The position numbers and the translations under genes are program-made. Below are positions 1 to 8,826 of a DNA stretch of 64,000 bases, piece by piece. The DNA is from DATKEJ01 sp963768715. GTDB taxonomy: Bacteria > Bacteroidota > Rhodothermia > Rhodothermales > DATKEJ01. Location of the stretch: contig CAVYJC010000002.1 of assembly GCA_963768715.1 (NCBI GenBank), positions 282,179 to 346,178 on the forward strand, given 5' to 3'. The notes beneath the pieces were generated by a model that was not told the origin of the DNA, searched no databases, and was given only the letters and a program-made list of their open reading frames with translations. The stretch's first letter is position 1. Every line of letters starts with the position of its first letter.

Positions 1-882
1 AAGCGTACCGACGACAAGCCCGACCGCAACCCGAGGATAGGTCGTTGTGCTCGTGTTCGTGACTTCGTACACCCAGAACATGGCGTCTTGAGCCAGGAAC
101 TGGCTCCACTGGAGTCCACGTGTCTTGATCGCGATCCCCTGTCCGTGTCTCGTCTCGTCGGTTGAGTCCGGGAGGAACCCGTACGCATGGAACAAACGAT
201 CATCCTGCTGATCGTCCGTCCAGAAATACGTCTCGAAGTCGGCGTTAATGATGCCGCGCCCGAAAAAGCCGTTCCATTGCGGGTTGCCTCTGGCGTCGAG
301 CCAATCGGGATGATCGGGCCACTTCTCGGGCCACGTGGCCGGGTCCGTAGAAATGGCCGGCTGATTGTTCGACCCGTCCTCTCTAGCAAAGCCGGGAAGC
401 GCCTCGAAACCGAAAAACTTGTCAAAGCCCGGGAGCGGCGCCGTGGTGCCCGCCCTCGGACCGCGAACAGTAACGACCCGATGGACCAACGTATCCGGCT
501 TCGAATCGCCATCCTGGTCAATGGGCACTTCGAACGCCACGACGGGAAGCACGTCACCGATGTAGAAGTTTTCGGAACCGGCAGGCCATTCGCCGCGGAC
601 TTCACCGGTGCCGCCAAGTAGTCCCGTATTGAAGAACGTGATACGGATGCGGTTGCCGGCGGTGACGGACTTCTTTTCGTTCGTTCTGTTGCCGCGATAA
701 TGCGGATCAAGCAAGAAGTCTGGCAGTGACGATCTATCCTGAGCGAACGAAGACTGCTGAACGGCCAGGGTGCACAGCGTCAGCACCATCAACCGTGTGA
801 GCCTCGAAGCCGTAAGCCTTAGTAGACGGAAGGTTGTCATTGAGTCGGAAATTCGGCGGCCCTGGATTGTTCTCGTTGCCAT
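1..882 (-). CDS. Large secreted surface protein, N-terminal part (runs off left edge)
   Basis: An open frame on the minus strand runs from an ATG at 882 (second ATG at 840) to the window edge with no stop, so about 294 N-terminal codons are visible. The 840 start gives a cleaner signal peptide (MTTFRLLRL..., hydrophobic core, cleavage near SFAQ). The mature part resembles the product at 38435-41702: both share WP..WP.HP/RP, QWNGFFGRG, NADxETYF and a RG(L/F)QWS block at equivalent places, so the two are paralogues. It starts 11 bases after the TonB receptor stop, consistent with co-transcription. Function unknown; probably exported and surface-attached, since the paralogue ends in a sorting-like domain. 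The C-terminus cannot be seen here. Confidence 0.8.
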   Translation of the reverse strand, partial: MATRTIQGRRISDSMTTFRLLRLTASRLTRLMVLTLCTLAVQQSSFAQDRSSLPDFLLDPHYRGNRTNEKKSVTAGNRIRITFFNTGLLGGTGEVRGEWPAGSENFYIGDVLPVVAFEVPIDQDGDSKPDTLVHRVVTVRGPRAGTTAPLPGFDKFFGFEALPGFAREDGSNNQPAISTDPATWPEKWPDHPDWLDARGNPQWNGFFGRGIINADFETYFWTDDQQDDRLFHAYGFLPDSTDETRHGQGIAIKTRGLQWSQFLAQDAMFWVYEVTNTSTTTYPRVAVGLVVGTL

Positions 883-893
883 GAACTCAAATA

Positions 894-3617
894 CTAGAAC
901 CTGTAGGAGAGTCCCAGCACGACTCGCCGGGGCTCATTGTAAAAGTCCGGACGCGTATACCAGCTGTTGAGATATCCGATGTCACCACGAAATGTGTTCG
1001 CATCGACATTGCGCTGGAGTGAATACGTCGCCCGACCGGTATCCGTGAAGATGCCGACCTCATTCTTGCTGTCGAAGAGGTTGTCAACCTTGGCAAAGAC
1101 CTGAACGGTCGTTGCCCCCAGTGGGATGTCCTTGTACACATTGACATCGAACTGAACCCGACTCGGCTTGTACTCGCTGTTGAGGGGGATCTTCGTCGGG
1201 AGAATGGTGCCCGTCTGCAGCGTCGTCTGGGTCGGCGTGTACGGAGTGCCGGAGCCGTACGTCCCTACCAGGCCGAACCCCCAATTCGAGGTTGACCGAT
1301 ACGAAAGGCTCACATTCGCGGTATGACGCTGATCCCAATTCGTCGGGACGAGTTGCGTCTCCAATGTCTGTTTCGCGGAGGCTGCCTTGTAGACCTGATC
1401 GGGGTCTGACGCGTTCGCCTTCGCGACCTGGAAGGTGTAATCGGCGTTCATAAAGAACCGCGAGCCAATCCGCTGGTCGATGCGAAGAACGACTCCTCGT
1501 ACGAGTCCGAAATCGGAATTCACCAGCACCGCATACCGGGCCGATGTTCCTTCCACCGCTATGGGGGCTGCGGCCGTTCCGGTCAGGTTGCGGATGTCCC
1601 GAAAATAGGTGGTCAACTCGACGGCGGTAGAGGACGAAAGCTCCTGCTTCAGGCCAATCTCTCCGTTGATGGTTTTTTCCGGGTTGAGGTTGGCGTTCCC
1701 GATGAGCCCGATGATGCCCGAGCCGCCCTCGTTGAGTTGGAAGAAGGGGTTCTGATACAGCAGCTCGAAATTCGGCACCTGAAAGAACCAACCGTAAGAG
1801 AAGTGGATGACGCCGCCTGCCGAGATCGGGAATGCAATACCCAGTCTTGGACTGATCTGGGACTTAGCATCGGCAGCCTTGAAACCGGTTCCAGGAGGAA
1901 GCTGACTACGAAGCTCTATGAAAACAATGTTCGGATCGGTCGGATTCTCGAAAACCCTACCCTTCGAGTCAAAGTAGTCGAACCGAAGGCCTCCGTTAAT
2001 GATCAAACTGCCGACCTCGATCTTGTCCTGGACGTACGTGGAGAATTCAACGGGTTCGTAGTCGTAAATCCCCTGGTCGTACAGGAAAGGCTCGATGTTA
2101 AACTGGTCGAGCACGACAACGATTTGATCGCGGTATTTCAGTTTGTGACGCCGGTACTCAACGCCCACCTTGACAAGATTGTATGCGTCCAGCTGAGTCG
2201 TAAAGTCGAGCTTACCGAGCCACGTGTCGGTTTCGCGCCGGAAACGCTTATTGTCGGTACCGCCGATCGCAAAATTCGACGTGGTAAGCTGGTCGCGGAA
2301 GTCGATAAACTGCACGTCGCGGTATTCCGGACTCAGCGGGTCGTCGAAGAGGACGCTCTTGAACTTGCTGTTCGTATTTGTGATGGCCACCTCGTAGAAC
2401 GCCCTGTCGGAGAGCGTGTGCGTCAATTTGAGATAGGCCGTGCGACCGTCCTTTCGGGTATGACGCTGGGCATCGGGGAGAAAGCGGAACCTGTGCCTGT
2501 CCTCACCCGTCGCCCCTTCCTTGCCGTCCTCTTGCGAAAAAATGGCGTTCCCTGCGATACGAATCGAATTGCTCAACTTGTAGGTGAGCTTGGCCTGGCC
2601 GCTGATTCGTTTGAACGGGTCGAGGGAGACGAATGATGAATCTCCTGACCCGGCCGGATTCACCAACTCCAGACGTCCGGCCTCTCCAAAAGCGACGTCG
2701 TCGAACAGGAATGCACGCCGCCCAAACGTCCAACCGTCGTTGTGGAAATAGCGTCCACTCGTAAAGAAGAATAACTTGTTCTTGATGATGGGGCCTGACA
2801 GATCACCTTCGAGGTTTCTGACCGCCGACGGCTTTATGTTGTCAATATGATCGAAGACTTTGTCATGGGAGCTGGCGTAATCCCCGACAAATCCCTTCAA
2901 GTCCCCGTGCAAGCGGTTCGCGCCATCCCTGGTCACGACATTCACAATCCCCGAAAGTGCCTGCCCGTACTCGGCGTTGAAAGCCCCCGTAACGACTTGC
3001 ACTTCCTGGACGGTATTGTTCTCGACGGTCGTCCCGAGACTTCCATCATAGACGTCGGTCACTGGGACGCCGTCTACCCAATAGCCGACCTCCCCGATGC
3101 GTCCGCCTCGAAAGTGGCCGTCTACGACGCCCGCCTGCAACTCAATAACGTCGTTAAAATTCTCGACAGGAATTGCTCGGATGCGGTCGCCGTTGACCAC
3201 GGCGGTTGTCGCCGTCAAGTCCTTTTGAACGAGCACCTGCTCGGCAGTAACCACGACAACCTCGCCCTGAATGAACTCTTCGCCCAACTGAAAGTCTTCC
3301 GTCGTAGTCAGATCGATGGACACGCGTACGCCAGGCTTACTGACAGTCTGATAACCGAGATAGGAGGCTATGAGGGTGTACGTTCCGGGTCGAACCCCGA
3401 TCACCACGTAATTACCGTCTACGTCCGTCGAGGTACCCTGCGTCGTCCCTTCGAAGTAGACGTTGACTCCGACGAGTGCTTCGCCGGTTCTGGCATCGGT
3501 GACTCTGCCTTTCACCTTACCGTGCTGAGCCCAAAGCATCGAAAATGAACCTGACAGTCCGATGATCAGGAGTGCAATTGCAAACGAGATGGAAGGACGA
3601 AATGAAGTCGACTTCAT
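894..3617 (-). CDS. TonB-dependent receptor with carboxypeptidase-regulatory-like N-domain
   Basis: About 907 residues from the ATG at 3617 (MKSTSFRPS...), chosen because a signal peptide ending near LWAQ follows at once; an in-frame ATG at 3701 would add 28 unlikely residues. Order: signal peptide, CarboxypepD_reg-like domain (GKVKGRVTDARTGEALVGVNV), plug domain (FNDVIELQAGVV, GEVGYWVDGVPV, NAEYGQALSGIVNVVTRDG), then a long beta-barrel ending in the aromatic terminus LGLSYRF. Members of this family import large substrates across the outer membrane using TonB energy. The plug is closely similar to that of the receptor at 35.8-38.4 kb, and both are followed directly by the same kind of large surface protein. 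Substrate unknown. Confidence 0.92.
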   Translation of the reverse strand: MKSTSFRPSISFAIALLIIGLSGSFSMLWAQHGKVKGRVTDARTGEALVGVNVYFEGTTQGTSTDVDGNYVVIGVRPGTYTLIASYLGYQTVSKPGVRVSIDLTTTEDFQLGEEFIQGEVVVVTAEQVLVQKDLTATTAVVNGDRIRAIPVENFNDVIELQAGVVDGHFRGGRIGEVGYWVDGVPVTDVYDGSLGTTVENNTVQEVQVVTGAFNAEYGQALSGIVNVVTRDGANRLHGDLKGFVGDYASSHDKVFDHIDNIKPSAVRNLEGDLSGPIIKNKLFFFTSGRYFHNDGWTFGRRAFLFDDVAFGEAGRLELVNPAGSGDSSFVSLDPFKRISGQAKLTYKLSNSIRIAGNAIFSQEDGKEGATGEDRHRFRFLPDAQRHTRKDGRTAYLKLTHTLSDRAFYEVAITNTNSKFKSVLFDDPLSPEYRDVQFIDFRDQLTTSNFAIGGTDNKRFRRETDTWLGKLDFTTQLDAYNLVKVGVEYRRHKLKYRDQIVVVLDQFNIEPFLYDQGIYDYEPVEFSTYVQDKIEVGSLIINGGLRFDYFDSKGRVFENPTDPNIVFIELRSQLPPGTGFKAADAKSQISPRLGIAFPISAGGVIHFSYGWFFQVPNFELLYQNPFFQLNEGGSGIIGLIGNANLNPEKTINGEIGLKQELSSSTAVELTTYFRDIRNLTGTAAAPIAVEGTSARYAVLVNSDFGLVRGVVLRIDQRIGSRFFMNADYTFQVAKANASDPDQVYKAASAKQTLETQLVPTNWDQRHTANVSLSYRSTSNWGFGLVGTYGSGTPYTPTQTTLQTGTILPTKIPLNSEYKPSRVQFDVNVYKDIPLGATTVQVFAKVDNLFDSKNEVGIFTDTGRATYSLQRNVDANTFRGDIGYLNSWYTRPDFYNEPRRVVLGLSYRF

Positions 3618-3768
3618 ATCCTTAATATTGCGAGCAATCAGGTCCCAGGGAGACCAGACGACACCTCGGTAAGGACTGGGCGATAGTGATTCGGGTGTCA
3701 TCCGCCGTCTTGTCGAGCGTCGGAAATATACGATCTATCCGAAACCACGAAAGTGGAAGGGGTGTTAT

Positions 3769-5742
3769 TTGGCCCCAGTTCGCAAAAAATCATTGAAAAA
3801 ACAAGGACAAAACACCGACGACGTGTGGAAACGGCGAGTCTTCATGATCATCGCCGCTTCCATCCCTGTCGTCGCCTTTGCCCTCGTGGAGGGAGGATTG
3901 CGGCTCGCCGGCTATGGATCGGACGCCCCGCTTTTCGTGCCGATCGAAGGACTTGACGGATACCTGCGATCGAACGACAGCGTCGCCGTGAGGTATTTCG
4001 TTTCTGAAGCGACGCTGCCCACGATCCCACTCGAGATCTTTCGCACTGAAAAGACGGACAGTACGATCCGCATCGTCGTCCAGGGAGGCTCCTCGGCGGC
4101 CGGCTTCCCATATTACTTCGGCACTAGTCTCGCCGATGAACTCGAACCTGTTATGGCCGACCTGCTTCCTGGAAAGGATGTCCAGGTTATCGGCACGGCG
4201 ATGGCGGCCGTGAACACGTTTACGCTTCTGGACCTGTCGGACGACATTCTGGCTCTTCGGCCTGACCTGATCCTCATCTACGCGGGACATAATGAATACT
4301 ACGGAGCGTTGGGTGTGGGCTCCTCGCAGTCGTTCGGCCGATCGGCCCGACTGAAACGGTGGTACCTCCGGCTCAGACGACTTCGAACTGTTCAGGCCCT
4401 TAGAAACGGCATTGCCGGGCTTCTCTCGAAGACCTCGGGCCATGAGCGCGGTCGCCCACCCGGCGTGACGCTCATGGAGAGGATGGTGGGTGAGCAATCT
4501 ATTCCATATGGGTCCGAGGCATACGAAGACGGAGTGGGACAATTCCGTTCGAATCTTCGGGCGCTGCTCGCTAAATACGCAGATCGGGGCATCCCCGTAG
4601 TCATCGGAACGCTTGCCAGCAACGTGCGCGACCAGGCGCCCTTTGTCGACGGCGCCGAGCCAGGGCACGATACGAAGCGCCTTGACGAGGCCGTAGCCGA
4701 AGCCGAATCGGCCGCGGCGCGCGGCGACACGGCGTCGGCCGTCGAAAAGCTGTCAGAGGTTGTGTCGAGGGATTCCATCTACGCGTCAGCGCGGTACGCT
4801 CTGGGCCGGCTGCTCCTGCACGGGGGACAGGCCGAGCGTGGTCGCGAACTGCTGTATGGGGCGAAAGACCGTGATGAGTTGCGATTCAGGGCCGTCGAAG
4901 AGATGAATCGAATCATCGAGCAGTCTGTCGACAACGAGCATGTGTTTCTTGCAGACGTGCAGAGAGTCATGGCAGAGGCCACCGCAAACGGCTTACCGGA
5001 CTCAACCGTGATGACGGAGCACCTTCACCCCAACGTCCGCGGTTACCGGCTCCTGACCCAGGCTTTCGTTCAGGCGATCACGCGAGCGGGACTGTTCGGG
5101 CTTTCCCCGGCGACAGAGATCCACTACCGAAACGTGACGAGGCTGGATTCTCTTGTCGGAGCGCTCCGCCTCGTCAGGCTCAAGGGCAGCTGGCCGTTCA
5201 AACCGCCCGGCTCGCGCACAACGGAGCTCACGGAGACGCAGACCGGCTCGGTCGAGGAAAAACTGGCGCTCGATGTGCTGAACGAAAAGAAAGACCGGAC
5301 GGAGGCGCTGGCGGAACTCGGAAAATACTATCTCTCCGAGCATCGATTCACTGACGCCCGCGATGCTTCCCTTGCCATAGCCGAGCGCTTTCCGTTCATG
5401 GGAAGGCCGCTTGTCGATGCTGGGGATGCCGCCCTGTCAATGGGCAGGCCGAAGGACGCCCTCAAATACTATCGCAAGAGTCTCGAAAGGGAGGAATCGG
5501 GAGCAGCACATCGAATGATTGGCGCTATAGTCCTGCAGCAGGGTAAACACGAGGAGGCAATCCACCAGCTAAGACGCTCCCTGGAACTGGAGCCGGGAAA
5601 TCCACAGTCATTATACAATCTTGCTGGAGCTCTCGCGTTGTCGGGCCGCCTGGAGGAAGCGCGCGCGGTTTGCGACACCCTGCTCGCCAAATATCCCGGC
5701 CACGAGCAGGGCCGGAAACTACTGGAGAGTTTGAGAAGATGA
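3769..5742 (+). CDS. Membrane-anchored SGNH/GDSL-type hydrolase with C-terminal TPR repeats
   Basis: 657 residues if started at TTG 3769; an ATG at 3844 (MIIAASIPVV) begins right at the membrane segment and is an alternative. A single N-terminal hydrophobic helix (about residues 24-45) suggests an inner-membrane anchor. The hydrolase part shows a GGSSAAGFPYYF nucleophile block, AGHNEYYG (block III-like Asn) and EHLHPNVRGY near residue 425 carrying the usual C-terminal His. The last ~150 residues form TPR-like helices (ALKYYRKSLE, AIHQLRRSLELEPGNPQSLYNLAGAL). Such proteins are often esterases or acyl-modifying enzymes of envelope glycans; the substrate here is unknown. It is divergent from the TonB receptor and its 3' end lies 6 bases from malG on the other strand. 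Confidence 0.82.
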   Translation: MAPVRKKSLKKQGQNTDDVWKRRVFMIIAASIPVVAFALVEGGLRLAGYGSDAPLFVPIEGLDGYLRSNDSVAVRYFVSEATLPTIPLEIFRTEKTDSTIRIVVQGGSSAAGFPYYFGTSLADELEPVMADLLPGKDVQVIGTAMAAVNTFTLLDLSDDILALRPDLILIYAGHNEYYGALGVGSSQSFGRSARLKRWYLRLRRLRTVQALRNGIAGLLSKTSGHERGRPPGVTLMERMVGEQSIPYGSEAYEDGVGQFRSNLRALLAKYADRGIPVVIGTLASNVRDQAPFVDGAEPGHDTKRLDEAVAEAESAAARGDTASAVEKLSEVVSRDSIYASARYALGRLLLHGGQAERGRELLYGAKDRDELRFRAVEEMNRIIEQSVDNEHVFLADVQRVMAEATANGLPDSTVMTEHLHPNVRGYRLLTQAFVQAITRAGLFGLSPATEIHYRNVTRLDSLVGALRLVRLKGSWPFKPPGSRTTELTETQTGSVEEKLALDVLNEKKDRTEALAELGKYYLSEHRFTDARDASLAIAERFPFMGRPLVDAGDAALSMGRPKDALKYYRKSLEREESGAAHRMIGAIVLQQGKHEEAIHQLRRSLELEPGNPQSLYNLAGALALSGRLEEARAVCDTLLAKYPGHEQGRKLLESLRR

Positions 5743-5748
5743 TGCTCC

Positions 5749-6612
5749 CTATCCCTTCACTGATCCCAGCGTCAAACCCGAAATCAGGTAGCGACTGAGC
5801 ATCAGAAAGAGCGCGACGACAGGAATGGAGACGAGGAGTGACCCGGCGGCATACATCCCCCACTCTGTGCTGAGTTTGCTCTGAAACATCTTTAGCCCGA
5901 GCGGAAGCGTAAACATCTGCGTATCCTGCAGCACCACGTTGGCCACGACGTATTCGTTCCAGGCCGTCATGAACGAAAACAGCGCCGTAATCACCAAGGC
6001 CGGCGCGGCGAGCGGGAAGATCACTTTGTAGAACGTTTGCCAAGGCCCGCACCCATCGATCCGCGCCGCTTCCTCGAGCGCATTGGGAATCGTGTCGTAG
6101 TAACCCTTCATCTGCCAGATCGTGAACGGAAGGGCGGTCGCTGAATAAATGACGATGATCCCGATGTACGAGTTGATGAGATGGAGTCGAATGAGAACCA
6201 TGTACAATGGAAGCAGCAGCATGGTAGCGGGAAACATCTGTGTGACCAGCAGTCCACTCAGCATCGAACCTTTGCCTTTGAACCGGAATCTCGAAAGTGC
6301 ATAGCCTGTCGTCGACGCCAGCGCCACCCCGGTGACCGTTACCACAAGCGCTACGATCGTAGAATTGAGCAGCCACCGGAGAAAGGGCGTCTTCGTGAGC
6401 AGCTCCGAATAGTTTGACAGCGTGGCATCATCAGGAATGATATCGAGAGACGTAGAGAGCAAACGATCGCCTGGTCGCAGAGAGATTGTGACAATTCGCA
6501 GGACCGGATAGATCGCCACTGCGACGGCGACCGCCAGCACGAAGTACGTTGCGAGGGTCGACGTCAGCCGCTTCGGATCGATCTTGCTATGTCTCTTCTT
6601 GACTCCGCTCAT
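5749..6612 (-). CDS. malG: ABC sugar transporter permease, MalG type
   Basis: About 287 residues from ATG 6612 (MSGVKKRHSK...); this start leaves a 14 base gap to the malF stop, whereas an in-frame start at 6723 would overlap malF by about 100 bases. Six hydrophobic segments and the EAA loop (EEAARIDGCGPWQTFYKVIFP) that docks to the ATPase identify the MalG class. The C-terminus (SGLTLGSVKG) matches MalG-like permeases. Together with the upstream permease and binding protein it would move maltose or malto-oligosaccharides over the inner membrane. No ATPase gene is in the window, so a shared MalK/MsmK-type ATPase elsewhere is likely (inference). Confidence 0.93.
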   Translation of the reverse strand: MSGVKKRHSKIDPKRLTSTLATYFVLAVAVAVAIYPVLRIVTISLRPGDRLLSTSLDIIPDDATLSNYSELLTKTPFLRWLLNSTIVALVVTVTGVALASTTGYALSRFRFKGKGSMLSGLLVTQMFPATMLLLPLYMVLIRLHLINSYIGIIVIYSATALPFTIWQMKGYYDTIPNALEEAARIDGCGPWQTFYKVIFPLAAPALVITALFSFMTAWNEYVVANVVLQDTQMFTLPLGLKMFQSKLSTEWGMYAAGSLLVSIPVVALFLMLSRYLISGLTLGSVKG

Positions 6613-6626
6613 GACAATCTTCTCAG

Positions 6627-7526
6627 CTAGTAGAGAGACTCGGTCGCTCGGGTTCGATTCAAGAACACCTGGGTGAAAGCGAACAGAATGCCAAAAATCA
6701 CCATGGACAGCGCAGCGGCCCATCCAAAGCGGTACATGTTGAACGCGGCCTTGTAGACGTACGAGACGAGAATGTGCGTCTGATCAGCCGGTTCACCTGC
6801 GTTCGACACCAGCCAGACGATATTGACATTGTTGAACGTCCAGACAATCCCGAGCGTGATGGCGGGCACCATGACCGGCTTAAGCAAGGGCGCCGTGATA
6901 CCCCAGAACTTCCTCCACTCGGAAGCACCGTCGACTTCCGCCGCCTCATACAACTCGCCCGGTATGGACTGAAGCCCTCCAAGGGCGACAACCATCATGA
7001 AGGGGAAGCCCAGCCAGACGTTTGTCAGAATCACAGCCACGAAGGCTTCAAATGGTGAGCTGAGCCACTCGATCCCCGGCAGCCCGAGATACTTCGAGAT
7101 CAGCAAATTGATCGCGCCATACTCATAATTGAACATGCCGCGCCACGTCAATGCCGTGATGTACTGGGGAATGGCCCACGGTAGTATCAGCAGCACTCGC
7201 CAGACCGGTTTTCCGACGACGAATCGTTGATTGAGCATCACCGCTAGAAACACCCCGATGCCGACGTGAAAAACGACGTTTACCACGGTCCAAACGATCG
7301 TCTTGATCAGTATGCGCCAAAAAAGCGGCTCTTGGAAGACGGCCACATACTGCTGAAATCCGATAATCCGCCAATCTCTGAGGTGATAGATGTTGGCGTT
7401 CGAAAGGGACAGTACCACATTGTAGAAGAACGGATAGGCAACTACCGCCAAGACAATGACTGTTGCCGGACCGATCAGAAATGACAGGAACCAGCGCGAC
7501 GAGCTATTGCCACCGGATCCGGTCAT
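6627..7526 (-). CDS. malF: ABC sugar transporter permease, MalF type
   Basis: 299 residues from ATG 7526, six membrane helices and an EAA loop (YEAAEVDGASEWRKFWGITAP). It lacks the long second periplasmic loop of enterobacterial MalF and so resembles the shorter MalF/UgpA/LacF permeases found outside gammaproteobacteria. It sits 49 bases downstream of the binding-protein gene and just before malG, in the order binding protein, MalF, MalG. Role: one half of the inner-membrane channel for the sugar bound by the malE product. The neighbouring GH97 and SusCD make alpha-glucans the best guess for substrate. Confidence 0.93.
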   Translation of the reverse strand: MTGSGGNSSSRWFLSFLIGPATVIVLAVVAYPFFYNVVLSLSNANIYHLRDWRIIGFQQYVAVFQEPLFWRILIKTIVWTVVNVVFHVGIGVFLAVMLNQRFVVGKPVWRVLLILPWAIPQYITALTWRGMFNYEYGAINLLISKYLGLPGIEWLSSPFEAFVAVILTNVWLGFPFMMVVALGGLQSIPGELYEAAEVDGASEWRKFWGITAPLLKPVMVPAITLGIVWTFNNVNIVWLVSNAGEPADQTHILVSYVYKAAFNMYRFGWAAALSMVIFGILFAFTQVFLNRTRATESLY

Positions 7527-7575
7527 GTAGCACTTCCGCCCACCGAAATTGCAATTGTACCCAAGGAGCTCATGC

Positions 7576-8826
7576 CTACAGAAATGTGTCTTTGATCAAC
7601 TTCTCGGCCTGTTCCTGCATCATCCGTGCTCCTTCCTCCGCTGTCACGGCGCCGTTCATTACGAGTTGATAGGGCCCGCGAGCGCCATCCCAAATTTGCC
7701 GGAGCGCCGGATCCAACGGCATTGGACGTCCTAAGGCGATTTGCCTCATCGATTCCTCAATCAACGGATTCGAAAAGATGGTCGAGTCGGCGAGCGCCTT
7801 TCGATTTACCGGAGTCGTCGCAAGGCGCTTTGCCATCGCGATCTGGACCTCGGGCCCCGTAAGATAGAGCATGACTTTCCTTACAGCGGCATACTTCTCA
7901 GGCGGGACGTTGACGTTCACCGAGTATCCCTTAGCCGAGACCATGGGTCGACACCATTCACCTGTTTCCGAGATTTTTGGGATGGGGGACAAACCAATGT
8001 CTATCCCCGCATCTATGTAACCTCCCCAGGCCCACGGGCCGTTGATGATCATGGCGGCACGACCGTCCTTGAAGAGTCCTTCGGCGATGTCATAGTCGGA
8101 CTCTCGAGGAATCACTTTGTATTTGTCCCTCAAATCAAGAATGAACTGAATGGCCTTGACTGTCGCTTCTGTGTTCAGAGTCGGCCTGCCATCTTCATCC
8201 ATAACCCAGCCGCCGAAGCCTGTCAAGAACGGGATAAAGAAGAAGGGCTCCTGGTATCCCCAGGTCAGTGCATACCGGTCGGGTCTGCCGTCACCGTCGG
8301 TATCCACGGTCAAGTCCTTCGCCATCTTCAGAAAGTCATCGAACGTTTCCGGCGGTTCAGGAACCAGTGCCCGATTGTAGACAAGGGTCAAATGATTTCC
8401 GATCTGGTCCGCGAGCATCCATGTCGAATCCTTCCAGGTGACGAGCCCATCCTCGGTATATTCGTCGAACACGTCGGGCGAAAAGACACGCTCAAGCGGC
8501 ACGATAGTGTTCGTCTGCACAAACAGACCGACGTTGTCCGCGGGACCATAGATGATCTCGGGCCCTTGCCCCCCTACAGCGGCCGTCACGAAGAAATTCC
8601 GCATTTCCTCGTTCGACTTGAAGAGCGTCTCAATAAATATCTCGGATTGCTCGGCGTTGAACCGATCGACAAATTCATCGAGGATCATGCGTTCAGGGGT
8701 GGCTTTCGGGTGCCAGATACGCACGACGATCCTGCCGTCGCTTCGCCCGGACGAACATCCTCCAAGAAACCCGAGCAAAAACAGCACCAGCGCAACGAGG
8801 CAAATCTCAAGCCTGAGCCGAATCAT
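7576..8826 (-). CDS. malE: Sugar-binding lipoprotein of the ABC importer, MalE type
   Basis: About 416 residues. The start is fixed by the ATG at 8826, whose ATGA overlaps the GH97 stop (8823-8825), a typical sign of translational coupling; longer in-frame starts lie inside GH97 and are rejected. The N-terminus MIRLRLEICLVALVLFLLGFLGGC is a lipoprotein signal with a GGC lipobox. The rest follows family 1 solute-binding proteins: IWHPKATPERMILDEFVDRF, GQGPEIIYGPADNVG, and GRAAMIINGPWAW, which is near-diagnostic for MalE-like proteins. A DTDGDGRPD loop may bind calcium. It delivers ligand to the MalF/MalG channel. Confidence 0.93.
   Translation of the reverse strand: MIRLRLEICLVALVLFLLGFLGGCSSGRSDGRIVVRIWHPKATPERMILDEFVDRFNAEQSEIFIETLFKSNEEMRNFFVTAAVGGQGPEIIYGPADNVGLFVQTNTIVPLERVFSPDVFDEYTEDGLVTWKDSTWMLADQIGNHLTLVYNRALVPEPPETFDDFLKMAKDLTVDTDGDGRPDRYALTWGYQEPFFFIPFLTGFGGWVMDEDGRPTLNTEATVKAIQFILDLRDKYKVIPRESDYDIAEGLFKDGRAAMIINGPWAWGGYIDAGIDIGLSPIPKISETGEWCRPMVSAKGYSVNVNVPPEKYAAVRKVMLYLTGPEVQIAMAKRLATTPVNRKALADSTIFSNPLIEESMRQIALGRPMPLDPALRQIWDGARGPYQLVMNGAVTAEEGARMMQEQAEKLIKDTFL

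Noticed and set aside
1737..2636. Long plus-strand frame opposite the TonB receptor
   Set aside because: Antisense shadow of a well-supported receptor; no domain, signal peptide or start context. Similar long antisense frames over GH97, the MalE gene and the receptor at 60.7-63 kb were dismissed for the same reason.
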